In this document: positions 1-11,149 of the stretch, piece after piece | Numbering within the stretch: position 1 is the first letter of the stretch | Layout: each line of letters begins with the position of its first letter | Position numbers and translations under genes: made by a program | The notes under the pieces: model-generated | Told to the model about the DNA's origin: nothing | Seen by the model: the letters and a program-made list of their open reading frames with translations, nothing else | Database searches by the model: none | NCBI RefSeq assembly: GCF_000485595.1 | Contig: NW_014577498.1 | Coordinates: 94,582 to 158,581 of the forward strand | Origin: Priapulus caudatus | Lineage: Eukaryota; Priapulida; Priapulimorpha; Priapulimorphida; Priapulidae | DNA length: 64,000 nucleotides | Reading direction: 5' to 3'

Positions 1-155
1 TGTTGCTGTTGCGGGTGTTGCTGCTGCCGGTGTTGCTGTTGCGGGTGTTGCTGCTGCCGGTGTTGCTGTTGCGGGTGTTGCTGCTGCCGGTGTTGCTGTT
101 GCGGGTGTTGCTGTTGCGGGTGTTGCTGCTGCCGGTGTTGCTGTTGCGGGTGTTG
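1..155. repeat. 30-base coding minisatellite
   Basis: About five copies of a 30-base unit made of TGTTGCTGTTGCGGG and TGTTGCTGCTGCCGG halves. One 15-base half is duplicated in the fourth copy. All length changes are multiples of 15, preserving the minus-strand reading frame. Confidence 0.9.
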
Positions 156-292
156 AATGCTTTGGCCAGGTAGCCAGCCACATCTCCGTAGTTCTCGCCA
201 TACGTGAAGTGATCTCTAAAGGGCTCGAGGCAATGCAACGCATCTCGCTCATCCTCACGTCCCCACGCGATCACGGTATATCCGACAACCAT
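1..292 (-). CDS. partial CDS with 10-residue tandem repeat, unknown family
   Basis: Reading the minus strand from 292 gives an uninterrupted frame of about 97 codons that leaves the window at base 1. It starts with ATG directly after TTGTTGTAAG, so the ATG may be either the true start or the first codon after a splice acceptor. The first 46 or so residues look globular, with acidic, aromatic and one Cys residue (for example CLEPFRDHFTYGENYGD), followed by repeats of the decapeptide NTRNSNTGSS encoded by a 30-base tandem repeat. The repeat keeps the frame, which supports coding. I do not recognise the family. A Ser/Asn/Thr-rich tail of this kind is common in secreted or surface proteins, but no signal peptide is seen here. 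It may belong with the minus-strand exons at 4436-4604 and 6210-6352. Confidence 0.5.
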   Translation of the reverse strand, partial: MVVGYTVIAWGREDERDALHCLEPFRDHFTYGENYGDVAGYLAKAFNTRNSNTGSSNTRNSNTRNSNTGSSNTRNSNTGSSNTRNSNTGSSNTRNSN

Positions 293-489
293 CTTACAAC
301 AAATTTAGTAAAGTGGAGGCTTTTATTTTATTTATTTTTGATAATGTTTTTTTTGTAGTTAATAATATCTATATTTATATTTATCAGTGAGTGAATAATA
401 ATAGATCTAGTTATGATATATCTATATCTTAATAGTCTATACTATATATATATATATATATCATATATATATTATATATATATAGTATA

Positions 490-2900
490 TATAATAAACA
501 GAATGTCAAGGTATAGAATAAGGGTGTTTAAAAAGTTTAATTGACAAGCTTTCGAGATTGACATCTTTTCATCAGGTCAGCAGATATTGAATAGAATATC
601 AAATATCAAAAACAAATTACATCGTTTAGTAGCAATAACAAAATAGATGAATCACACAATTCGCGCGTTGCCATGAATACGGACGACAAAAGAACACGCA
701 CATATATATACACACACAAAAAGCACACGCACACGCATACGCACACGCACACGCACACGCACACGCACATCGCACACACAACGACAACACACACACACAC
801 ACAACGAAGCAATGCGACTCAAAATCACAACGTATTACTAAGTTTAAGCGTTCATTGCCCACCTGGATTCAAACAACCAACCTCAGAAATTAATTTCTGC
901 TCAATGTATTTGTCGGTAGTGAGCCTATTGTAATATGGTGTCAGTGTGGCAGCACAACACCGCACGTCATCAATGGGTTGACCGGTTCGGTTACATGGTC
1001 AGGCACACGTGGAAACACATTGCAAATTGAGGGCAATAGATTTCTTAGTGTGTTCAACAAGAACTAATCCGCAAGGACGGCGGTTTTGTTTGCAATATAG
1101 TAAATTTGGCATTTAACGCATTCAATGGCGGTAAATGATGGTTCGTCGACACGCGATGTAAACTGTTAAAAGTAATGCTAAATAAATCCCGCACTATAAT
1201 ACTTCCCCGAGCCTTGAACCACAGACCTATTTGTGATAAAATGTGCAAGTCTGCAACGTTTCCGACAAACACGTGTATCACCGCCAGGTGGCTCACGTGT
1301 TGTCAGAGTTGTAAACGAGGTGCTGAAACAAGAGGTCGCGGAGGTTAGTATCACGTCTGTACGAGCATAAAGTGTGGGTTTGAAAAGCATGTTATTGTGT
1401 ATTGGATCATTTGGAAGAATTTTATATTATCAATAACAAACTTTTGATGCTCAGGATTGAAGGTGGATTAGGTTAAATCCAATGATACATCTGCTGACGT
1501 TTATTCACGCGACCGACATCGGTGCCTCTTTCTAGGCGTTATTAAGACACCGATTTAAGGGAAAGTATCTGTTTTAATTTCTTTAGATAGATCAGATGAT
1601 TATAGCCACGGCGTGTGAAACATTCATCAATGTTGGAAGCTTTTGTGTATAAAATCAGTTTTTGAAGCTGCATATCTTTTTTAAATGCGTAACAATTGAG
1701 ATGCGGGAGGCTATTTTAGTGTGGCGAGGTGAGACGAAGAATACAATAGATTAAGTACATGGGTTGTCAGCTTGGGCTTTAATGAAAACACCGAGGTAAC
1801 TAAGTTATACCAAAGAGATTATTAGAAACCAATGTCAGAAAGGAAGACTTCAGCATGATGTAGAGTATGAATAAATTTAGACACGGAGGGAAAGATTGAC
1901 AATGTTCGATGAATTTTGCAAATCAGGAAAGTTTCATGGATGGGGCTCCAAAAACATCATCAATGATACGAAGATAAAGGCTCGGTTTTGCGGTTCATGA
2001 AGGACGCGAACATTTTTATTCAATTAGCCGACAAATAGACACGATAGCATAGCCATAGGGCCATTTTCGTACCCATAGTGACGCCATTAACATTTGGAAT
2101 AAAAATTCCATTGAAAGTAAAACACTTTTTGCATTAAAACTAGATTCGACAACTATGCAGGGTATGCAGTATTCGGATAAAAGTTATCAGAAGCCCGTTG
2201 TTAGAAAATGTACCGATTAAAGCGATTAAACCGTGATTATAAAGATTTATGTCCGTGTGAAATCATGGACTAATAATATAGAATTTAATCTGTATCATTG
2301 TTAAAAAAAAACGAAAAATTCTCAAAATATGCCTAGAGCATGAGACGGTATCTTTGACGTATGTTTGTTAGCGATTGTACCATCAGGTTGAAGCAAGTCT
2401 ATTCTAAGAAAGCAGGAGATCTGTTCAGTAGGACAACTGCAGCTAGAAACTATAGGACCGTCCTGTGTATCAGGTTTATTCATTTTGAAAGTCATTAAAA
2501 ATCTGGCCGCTTTAAGGTGTTTCAAGCAAGAGATTGGAAGCTTCTTTTGCGAAGATCTTATACTAATCAATGGATGTGCGTGTGCGTGTGGCTTTTTGTG
2601 TGTGTATATATATAAGTGGTCGATTTTCTTTTTGGTCGTCCGTATTCAGTGGCAAACGCGGCAAATTGTGTGATTCATTACTTTTGTTAAATCTATAACG
2701 CCATTGTATTTGTTTTTGTTATTTTGATTCTATTCCGAATGTCTGCTGACTGCTATGAAGAGATGTAATCTCGAAGCTTGTCATTAAACTTTAGAACAGC
2801 CTTATTCTATACATTGACTTTGTTTTTTCTACACGGTTTTGTGTGTGACTTCTTTATTACTATATATATATATTATGCCACGATTATACACGTGTTAGTG
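490..2900. repeat. inverted repeat pair (arms 490-760 and 2560-2880)
   Basis: The block at about 490-760 (AGAATAAGGGTGTTT, CAAGCTTTCGAGATT, CACACAATTCGCGCG, then a CA-rich tract) reappears in reverse complement at about 2560-2880, with scattered small differences. The 1.8 kb between them (760-2560) is AT-rich and shows no convincing coding exon. The arms belong to the same family as the palindrome at 3345-3755. Confidence 0.7.
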
Positions 2901-3268
2901 AACCACTCACGCACGCTTCATTTGCGGCGCCACGCGCAAGGCGTCCTTTCCGCTATTGATTGCCTGTCGTGAAATGACGAGCGTTCTCTACTGCGTCCGT
3001 GCAAGTGCGTACTCGCGATTTAGCTTGCCTGCATCGGGTCTCCCGTTCTCGTCGATCTGACCAACTTTGTTGACGACAGTGTTAAAGATTGTTAAATACC
3101 CGCAGTTAATAACTTCCGATTGTACTACGCCTGAGCAATCACCAGCTTCTCAGATACTGCTGACTTGAACGTATGTCGGTGAATTCATACTGTCTGATAC
3201 TGTCTGGATATGTTCTTGATACTTTGTCATGCGTTTCTCATATTGTCGCTCGTTCATTTTAATCATCT

Positions 3269-3293
3269 NNNNNNNNNNNNNNNNNNNNNNNNN
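3269..3293. other. assembly gap (25 N)
   Basis: A run of 25 N directly upstream of a (GT)n microsatellite. The flanking sequences are duplicates of each other, so the gap size and the join are unreliable. Confidence 1.
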
Positions 3294-3338
<45 letters not shown>

Positions 3339-3344
3339 GTAGTA

Positions 3345-3755
3345 AAGTCACACACGAACACCCGTGTAGATAAAAACAAAGTCAATGTATAGAATAAGGG
3401 TGTTTAAAGTTTAATTGACAAGCTTTCGAGATTACATCTCTTCATCAGGTCAGCAGACATTGGAATAGAATCAAATAATCAAAAACAAATACAATGCGTT
3501 ATAGATAATCAATGAGTCACACAATTCGCGCGTTGCATCATTGATTATTGATTATCATCAAATCTCGTGACTCATTGATTATCTATAACGCATTGTATTT
3601 GTTTTTGATTATTTGATTCTATTCCAATGTCTGCTGACCTGATGAAGAGATGTAATCTCGAAAGCTTGTCAATTAAACTTTAAACACCCTTATTCTATAC
3701 ATTGACTTTGTTTTTATCTACACGGTTGTTCGTGTGTGACTTTACTTCTATATAT
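3345..3755. repeat. 400-base near-perfect palindrome
   Basis: The left arm (about 3345-3530: AGTCACACACGAACA, AAACAAAGTCAATG, AGAATAAGGGTGTTT, GCGTTATAGATAATC) is repeated in reverse complement at about 3565-3755 around a short loop near 3530-3560. It could be a fold-back transposon or a head-to-head join of one element. No ORF is supported. Confidence 0.8.
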
Positions 3756-4019
3756 ATATATATATGCTCACGATATAACGTGTTAGTGAACCACTCACCA
3801 CGCTTCATTTGCCGGGCCACGCGGCAAGGGTCCTTTCCGCTATTGGACTTGCCGTCCGTGACAATGACGAGCGTTCTCTCACTGCAGTCCGTGCGTGCGT
3901 ACTCGCGATTAGCTTGCTGCATCGCGTCTCCCGTTCTCGTCGATCTGCCACCTGGTGACGACGTGTTAAAGATGTTAAATACCCGCAGTTAATAACTTCG
4001 ATGTACCTCGCCTGCAGCA

Positions 4020-4315
4020 ACCACCAGCTTCTCAGATACTGTCTGATACTGTCTGATACGGTGTGATACGGTCTGATACTGTCTGATACTGTCTGATACT
4101 GTCTGATACTGTCTGATACTTTGTCATGCTTTCTCATATTGTCGGTCTCATCATCTCTACATCATCGTCTCTACATCATCTATCATCATCATCGTCAGCT
4201 AGTACTGTCAGATACTGTTAGATACGGTGTGATACGGTGTGATACGGTGTGATACGGTGTGATACGGTGTGATACTGTCTGATACTGTCTCATACTGTAT
4301 GATACTGTATGATAC
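4020..4315. repeat. decanucleotide tandem repeats (CTGATACTGT / GATACGGTGT)
   Basis: Two blocks of a 10-base tandem repeat, 4030-4125 and 4200-4315, with unit variants GATACTGTCT and GATACGGTGT, separated by an ATC-rich stretch. Confidence 0.9.
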
Positions 4316-4435
4316 ACATAAGAACAAACGGAACAATAGGACATAAGATAATAGGAAATAGGAACAAACATAACAATAGGAAATTGTCTGTTATCTACTC
4401 CTGATCGTGTGCACAGTGCGCAGACAGGTTCTTAC

Positions 4436-4604
4436 TATGGTAGTTGATGTTGTCGATGGCGTTCAATACCCTTCGCGCGCTGCTGTACGCCCCAAACCTC
4501 ATTGACGTGTCGACTAGATGGGAGTAGACCACTGTGGCAATCTGCAGACAGTAAAAACAGTCGTCTCCGATCGGTATGCTGCTGTCCTTGCCTGTCACAA
4601 TTGT
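4436..4604 (-). CDS. internal coding exon candidate, unknown secreted protein
   Basis: On the minus strand a polypyrimidine-like CACATTTCAG acceptor precedes an open frame starting ACA ATT GTG, which reads TIVTGKDSSIPIGDDCFYC and continues with YSSARRVLNAIDN. A good donor, A|GTAAGA, ends the exon after base 4436; without it the frame stays open to a TAG at 4395. The CFYC pair and the mixed amphipathic composition look like real protein. The signal-peptide exon 1.6 kb upstream on the same strand (6210-6352) ends in phase 2 while this exon starts in phase 0, so they cannot be joined directly. A further exon would be needed, or they are separate genes. No family is recognised. Confidence 0.45.
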
Positions 4605-4639
4605 CTGAAATGTGATTTACACTTGTAAATTTGACAGGG

Positions 4640-4745
4640 TGTGTTCTCTCTAAAAGAAAAGATCAATCTCTCTCACACACACACACACGTAGACACACAT
4701 GCATATTTCATTCCCCCCACACACTGCTTGCTCCCTTCTATTTCT

Positions 4746-4796
<51 letters not shown>

Positions 4797-4805
4797 CGCT
4801 CGCTC
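4640..4805. repeat. (CA)n and (CT)n microsatellites
   Basis: A short CACACA tract at 4672-4690 and a CT run of about 45 bases at 4753-4795 followed by CTCGCTCG. Confidence 0.95.
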
Positions 4806-5039
4806 TCCATGTCTCTTTCTCTATTTGTTTATCTCTCTTTTTTCTCACCTTACTCATATCCTTTGCCGTTTGGAAGTGGCTTCTGCCCACACTGGAGCTA
4901 GCATCGAGGACAAAGGCTAAAGCCTCACAGCCAGATGACCCCACTGGTTGTGGAGCATTAAGGAGCTTGGAAAGGCTACCAGCATTAGAGTAGGCAGCTA
5001 AGCCAGAACTGTAATGTAAAACATTTGTCTTACGTTTTT

Positions 5040-6080
5040 ATGTGCAACTCGAGTTAGCTTAACCTCGCCAGTCGATCGAGGTTAAGGTAACTCGAGTTAA
5101 GGCCCGTGTAGACGCTTAACTCGAGTTAGCTTAACCTCCACGATATGCGGCAGCACTAGTAAGATGTACGTACACACGCACGCGTACTTGAACACGCACG
5201 CACACACTCATGCACGCACGTGTACGTGCACACGTATGCAGCACAACGTCTGCAAGCACCGCCGCACATGGCCTAACGTGCACATGCACACGTGGTAATC
5301 CGCGCACGCACGCACGTTTACTTGCACACGCAAGCACACACTCATGCACGCACGTGTAATGCACACGCACGCACGCACGCACGCACGTGTACGTGCACAC
5401 GCACGCACGTGTACATGTACACACACGCACGTACGCACGCAACGTGTACGTGCACACACACGCACGCACGAACGTGTACCTGCACACGCGCGAGACGCAG
5501 CGCGACGGCATGCACGCACGTGTACGTGCACACGCCCGCACGCATGCACGACATGTACGACACTCACGCATGCACGACGTGTACGTGCACATGCACGTCA
5601 CGCCACACATGTACGCACTCACGCATGGCACAGCACGTGACTTGCACACGCACACACACATCATGCACGCACGTGTACGTGGACATGCACGCACGCCCCA
5701 TGCACGACACATGTACGCACTCACGATGCACGCACGTGTACGTGCATACGCACCGCACGCACGCACGTGTACGTACACACGTACGCACGCACGCACGCAC
5801 GTATACGTGCACACGCACGCACACACCTGTACACACGCACGCAACACACCTGTACACACGCAGCACGCAACGTACTCCGGCATCCCGACCCCCGTGTCCC
5901 TCGCTTCCCCGCTGCCGTGGTTTTGACGGCCCGCGACAGCAATGCATAATTAAATCGGTAATATCGCTATCGGGGGGGGGGGGGGCGGGGGGGGGGGGGG
6001 GGGGGGTTGTCGTGTAGACGCTAACTCGAGTTAACGCTTAACTCGAGTTAAGGTTCGTCGTGTAGACGAGGCTTTAGATT
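5040..6080. repeat. AACTCGAGTTAA palindrome clusters around a (CACG)n array
   Basis: The palindrome AACTCGAGTT appears three times at 5040-5130 and twice at 6020-6055, each with GTGTAGACG alongside. Between them lies about 700 bases of imperfect CACG/ACGTGTACGTGCAC repeat (5160-5875). The right end reads TCGTGTAGACGAGGCTTTA, a likely transposon terminus. The long frames seen in the array on both strands are low-complexity artefacts. Confidence 0.75.
5973..6006. repeat. poly-G run
   Basis: A run of about 34 bases that is almost pure G with one C, next to the AACTCGAGTT cluster. Runs like this are G-quadruplex-prone and often miscounted in assemblies. Confidence 0.9.
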
Positions 6081-6209
6081 GAAGATAAATTTCTATTGCT
6101 TATATTATTATTGCCATTATTTCTTATTGCACAAGATATTTGTTGTTATAATATGTCATTGCATATTCTATAATATCGTTCTGAGAATACGTTTGTAGTC
6201 TCTACTTAC

Positions 6210-6352
6210 GCGTCGTCTGGCTCAGGTGGACTGATGGTAGCATCTTGGTTTCCACGCCTGTTGAATATGCTGTCAAAGTCGAGGCTTGCCGAATTCACAG
6301 CACCTGCACTGAGTGCCAAAACTAGGCAGAATGCGTTCAAGTAGAGATACAT
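6210..6352 (-). CDS. first coding exon of a secreted protein (signal peptide)
   Basis: On the minus strand the ATG at 6352 begins MYLYLNAFCLVLALSAGA, a short N-region, a hydrophobic core and small residues fitting signal-peptidase cleavage after VNSA. The mature start is SLDFDSIFNRRGNQDA, ending in an acidic PPEPDD stretch. The exon ends in phase 2 at GC|GTAAGTAG, a near-consensus donor. The frame is also open upstream to a Met at 6475, but that longer N-terminus has no signal-like character, so the internal Met is preferred. The rest of the protein is not identified; the exon at 4436-4604 is on the same strand but out of phase. Neuropeptide precursors and small secreted proteins have this layout, but nothing here proves either. 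Confidence 0.55.
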
Positions 6353-6597
6353 TGTGAAGTTCCTCAGTCCTGCTTTCCTTGTGTATAACCGTAGCATTCG
6401 TTCCCAGTTGCTTAAATACTCTAGCAGGGCCCGCATCAGGTGAAGAGCTCGTATTGTGATAGCATGTGTCACCATCCTGGTAATTATATTGACTCTTCAA
6501 GTGATCAGGGTACCTACTATAGGTTGATGTCATTAGGCAGCTGGTGACACATGTCTTGGTATAATAGAGAATGGCATGCCTCAGTGTGTTTGAGAGG

Positions 6598-7120
6598 GTT
6601 AATTGGCATCGTTATAGGTTAATAGTACCCGTATACATGCATGTCAAGAGTGATGCATGTACATGTAATGTTGCGCACGTTAGCAAACTGACCGTGTACA
6701 CTGGCCATCTGTCATTGGACCAAGCATATCCGTACTCCATGGATGTACGAAACAAAATACGGCCCATGTAAACCCATACGAAATTCAATACTATGTTTAG
6801 CTCAGCTGACGAAGTCAGATGCAGCTTGTAGAATCACATGATTGTCCGTCCGTCCGTGCGTCAACAGTTGGGCACAAATCGCTCGACGTACGGGATTTAT
6901 ATTCGGGACGTCAGATATCAGACATTTTCTGAGGACATGGTCTAACGGACCGAGTGCAAAACTTTTTTGTTTCAGCGCTGACCTACCATTTCTATCACTT
7001 GAGCGCTGTCGCTCTGCGGCACTTGTTAGAAAGATATGCGAAGTATAATTTTGACGAAATGTAGGTGGTCCTTTTGCTATCTGATGTGTTTCTAAGCACT
7101 GCCGGATCCATGGATGCTTT
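6598..7120. repeat. dispersed repeat B, copy 1 (interrupted)
   Basis: GGCATCGTTATAGGTTAATA through TTTTAGGGTCATGC matches 17488-17765 base for base over long stretches. The match is interrupted at 6799-7026 by a second repeat (the DR1 repeat). Confidence 0.85.
6799..7026. mobile_element. DR1 repeat family, internally deleted copy (228 bases)
   Basis: It starts AGCTCAGCTGACGAAGTCAG and ends CGCTGTCGCTCTGCGGCACTTGT, the same two ends as the full-length copy at 50950-52121. It lacks the centre with the GGTCA half-sites. It sits inside repeat B, and the uninterrupted target is visible at about 17660, which fixes its ends. Confidence 0.8.
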
Positions 7121-7727
7121 TAGGGTCATGCCCCAACCCGTCTCGAAATCAATGCCAGAAAATTAATGAAAAATAGCTTAATGCAGGTTTAAATATTTCA
7201 AGCCTCTGTCTTTCAAATATAATGCTCACTAGAGACCACAAAATCTTGCCAGAAATACCAAAATGTGCTGCTGGGTTATGGTACATTGATTTTAAATGCT
7301 GTTGCCATGGCTATGATCGTTTCAGACATTTTTCAATGCATGTTGGGTTTCTGTGCTGGCACTGTTGCCATACCGAACCGGTAGTTTCAGCCGTGTTAGC
7401 GAGTACCTACATTTTTATTTATACCATTAATGAGCAAATAGCCTATATTACTGTTTTACCTGAAAGATATCATGCCATAATTTATCAAAATTTGAAATCA
7501 AGAATGCAAGCGTGAAACATGACATTGATTTTCAAACAAAATTTGTGAGGGCTGGTAAATTATGGTGAGGGCTGGTAAAAAATTACTGTTACCAGCCCTC
7601 TGGGCCAGTGCAAAAAAATCTGAATTTCGTGCCCTGTATATATATATATATATTATCAGGAGTGTATTGATATATATATATAAAACATTGCCATCTTGTA
7701 TTTTCACACGTATCATTTCTTCTTCAG

Positions 7728-8575
7728 AAAACACACGTTTCTAGAGGCGATTGCTGTCCTGCTACGGTCCAAGGTAACCGCTTTTTTACGGGCGTCACTG
7801 CCTGCATCGTTGAGGCGGGGATTGGAAAAGCACGGGTGGAGATTTTCCGCAGGCAGCTGGAGAAGTATGGTGGGACAGTGTCACAGCAGGTCACTGCTGG
7901 TAACTGCACGCACATAATTGTTGACGAGAACATGGATGCTGCCAGGTTATGCAGACTGCTCAAGGTATGTGCTGTGTGCATGGATGGATGAATGGAAGGA
8001 CAGATGGATAGATAGATGGATGGATGGAAGGACAGATGGATAGATAGCTGGATGGATGGACGGACGGGCTGGCGGGCGGATGGACGGACGTATGGATAGA
8101 TGGATAGTGAATTGATGCATTAATAGATGGGTGGGTAAAGGTCGGTATAAATGTAAATTATTGAAATTACAGAATAAACCATGGTGTTTCAGGACCAAGT
8201 TGATGTAGCATCATACATATGGCTACCTGTTTAATTCATTGCATGAACACAGCATAGTTATTGTTATTAACACAAGTATACATATGTTCTTGTTAATATG
8301 CAATGATTTGAATTTCAGATTGACAAGTTGCCCATTGCCCATGCAAGAGTGCTTAAGTCACTTTGGCTAAGTGCATGTCTGAAGAACAAGCACCTGGTAG
8401 ACACTAGTGTCTATGAGCTTACCATGCCTCATCCGTCACAAACCACTGCATTCAGAGATGATCAGATTGTGCTTGCTAATAATTCTGTAAACAGAATAGC
8501 TGGTAGCACCAGCAATGATACTAGCATATGTGATACTGTGAACATCACAACCGATGAAGAAAATGGAAAGACTGG
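7728..8575 (+). CDS. POLL: POLL BRCT-domain exons
   Basis: Exons 7728-7964 and 8319-8575. The first reads [20 protein letters not shown] and ends at [19 protein letters not shown], the N-terminal half of a BRCT fold. The second continues [20 protein letters not shown], with the BRCT Trp, and then a low-complexity linker. BRCT recruits the polymerase to Ku/XRCC4-ligase IV. The second exon ends in phase 2 (ACT GG|GTATTT), matching the single leading base of the next exon. Confidence 0.93.
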
Positions 8576-11110
8576 GTATTTAGAACTTGCTTTTAATCTT
8601 AACTCTTTTGGAAAATGCAGTAATAACCAAATTATAGGCATGAATTTTACATCTGTTGCACGGCTATGCATAAAGTAGACAGGCACAAATCCAAGATTAA
8701 TCTGTAGGATTTATTTATGTTTTACTAAACACGTTTATACGATGGTTGGCTTGCAATCTAACTGACCTCCCTGCGATTGTGCTTGTTCTATAAATTAATT
8801 TTTGTTCTGTGTTGCAGTGTGACAAGCAGGGATAATCATAAGTCAGAGTGTAGTGATAATTGCACAGCAGCGCCATCTAGTGAAGGGACTGCTGTAATTG
8901 CCCAACAGCTCCCGGTATGATTACACTGTCTAGCCAAAGGACACTTTTATTTACGCCAATTTTGTAGAATCATGCTGGTACTATTTAATGAGAGTGCTAA
9001 TAGCCCCTATTAACGTGGAGAAAGCATATAACATCTCACCATGAATGTCATCTATCACAACAAAGGTGAAAAATAAATAGAAGATGTAAATGAGTACGCA
9101 TGTATTGCATAACAGCTATATTATGGGAAGAACTTGATACCAATCGTAGAATGAGCGGGAGGTACTTGGTGCTTTGACTTAGTAATAAGTCTAATAATGT
9201 AAGTTGTGATTAAAGGCTCACAATGCGCATCCAAACGCTAATTTCTACAGTACTAGACTAGCAAATACTTCGTGGCATGAATAATCACACTACCTTATGA
9301 CAAAATAAACTCTAGTTCCTCCCATTTCACTGCGCGTTTGCTTAAAACCAACAAGAAAGAGGTGCGAAATCACTCAAATCAGGTAATCTGGCGCCAACGC
9401 TAAATTGTTTGCCAAACAACATAGCCTCGACTTGGTTTGGTGACGTCACATGTTTTTATCTTTGCTATGCTTTGCAACACCTGTACCGCTGTACTGTAGC
9501 ACCGCTGCACGGTTGCTTGGGGAAACTGTCAACAACATCGGAGAATTTGAACAACATCGGAGAATATTTTCAAATACCTTTTATAAGACAACGCGCAGTG
9601 AAATGGGAGGAACTAGAGTTTATTTTGTCATAAGGTAGTGTGATTATGCATGCCACGAAGTATTTGCTAGTCTAGTACTGGAGAAATTAGCGTTTGGATG
9701 CGCATTGTGCGGCTTTAAGTATTAATTTTGTTTATTATTTATTGAATTTTTACACAGAAGGGCCGGTGGGTGTGTGCAATGTCGTCCAAACATGGGAGTG
9801 TGAATCACAATCCTCATATTACAGATAAACTAGAGGTATTGTTGTTGCTTCACAAGTGCACTGCAATATATGTATTACATTGCATTTTATGCTGTATTTC
9901 ATGTTAGTGTTTACATAAAAAATTTAATTTGAATGATGTAAAAATGTGATGTGCATGTAATTTCCTTGCAATCCTCATGCACATTCTACCTTCTTCATAT
10001 AAACCACTACTACACTTTCGATATTGTTTTTGTTTGACTTTGTATATTGAACTGAGTTTAACAATTTTTTTAGATACTTGCAAAGACATATAAGAATACT
10101 AAGGACCAGTGGCGATCACTTGGTTACTCGAAAGCTGTTGCAGTGCTAAAGGAGCACCCAAAACCCATAGAGTCATGGGAGGTATGTAGATTACAAGCTT
10201 TCTGTAGGCTTTTCAATGTGCATAATTACTTAGATGGAGGAAAAGACACATGGAATTTAAATTATTACATCACACCTACAGACTACACCTGGGTTGAGTA
10301 CCATACATTAGCAAACTGGTATGTGACAATGTCTGTGTGAATTATAAAGGAAGGCAAATATTAAAGGTTTTATCACCTGCAATGATAAGTGCCCATGTAA
10401 GTTGGAGGGTTCCAATTACAGTGATAACAGCACGATAAAGAATTGAGATGTCTTTGGTGTGCTTTTGATAGTAAAATACCTTACACGCTTTACACAAACA
10501 GGAAGCAGCTGCATTGCCTAGCATTGGTCAGCAGATCGCAGACAAAATATGGGAGATTGTGCAGAGTGGCTGCTTGCGCAGGCTAGATGAGGTGATGAGT
10601 GGAGACAAGATGGCAGCCATCAACCTCTTCAATGATGTTTGGGGCGCTGGACCAGGAACTGCTGAGCGATGGGTGCAGCAGGTAAATTTGATGGACTTCA
10701 GAGACTTCCACCGTGCAATTATAACAATAGCAGATGTATGCACATTATAAAGTGATACATTATCTCATCTAATAATATTTTGGGCTATTTATAATGTATG
10801 AAATACCAAAAAATATTAAATACAAAATTTGGGCATGAAAAATGATAAAAATAACAATAAGCCATTACGGTCCACTCTGAAGGTGTGACAGTGGTTGCTG
10901 CAATTTTCTGGTGCCATTTTTTCAACTTAACCTAACAGATATTGCTGCTTGGCCAAGGGCTACTAGTCTGAGATTTGCTGATAATGTTACAGTGGCATTG
11001 TAGTGGCGTTTGAATTCTTTGTTGTTGGTTGTGTGGTTAAATAAGTCGAAGTGTGATTTTATGTAGAAAAACACTATTATGATCTATTACCTGTATATAT
11101 ATATTATTAT

Positions 11111-11149
<39 letters not shown>

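Larger units (their letters stand above)
2640..4140. repeat. direct duplication across an assembly gap (2640-3268 and 3560-4140)
   Basis: The stretch beginning near ATTGTGTGATTCATTA and running through GTGAACCACTCAC, GATCTGCCACC-like and TTGTCATGC-TTTCTCATATTGTCG occurs twice in the same order, once ending at the N gap and once after it. The first copy differs from the second mainly by single-base gains and losses. This may be a real duplication or two haplotypes joined at the gap. Confidence 0.65.

Noticed and set aside
5131-6017. Long overlapping open frames on both strands (up to 250 codons)
   Set aside because: They run through CACG/GT repeats and encode only Cys/Val/Arg or His/Thr/Ala low-complexity strings.
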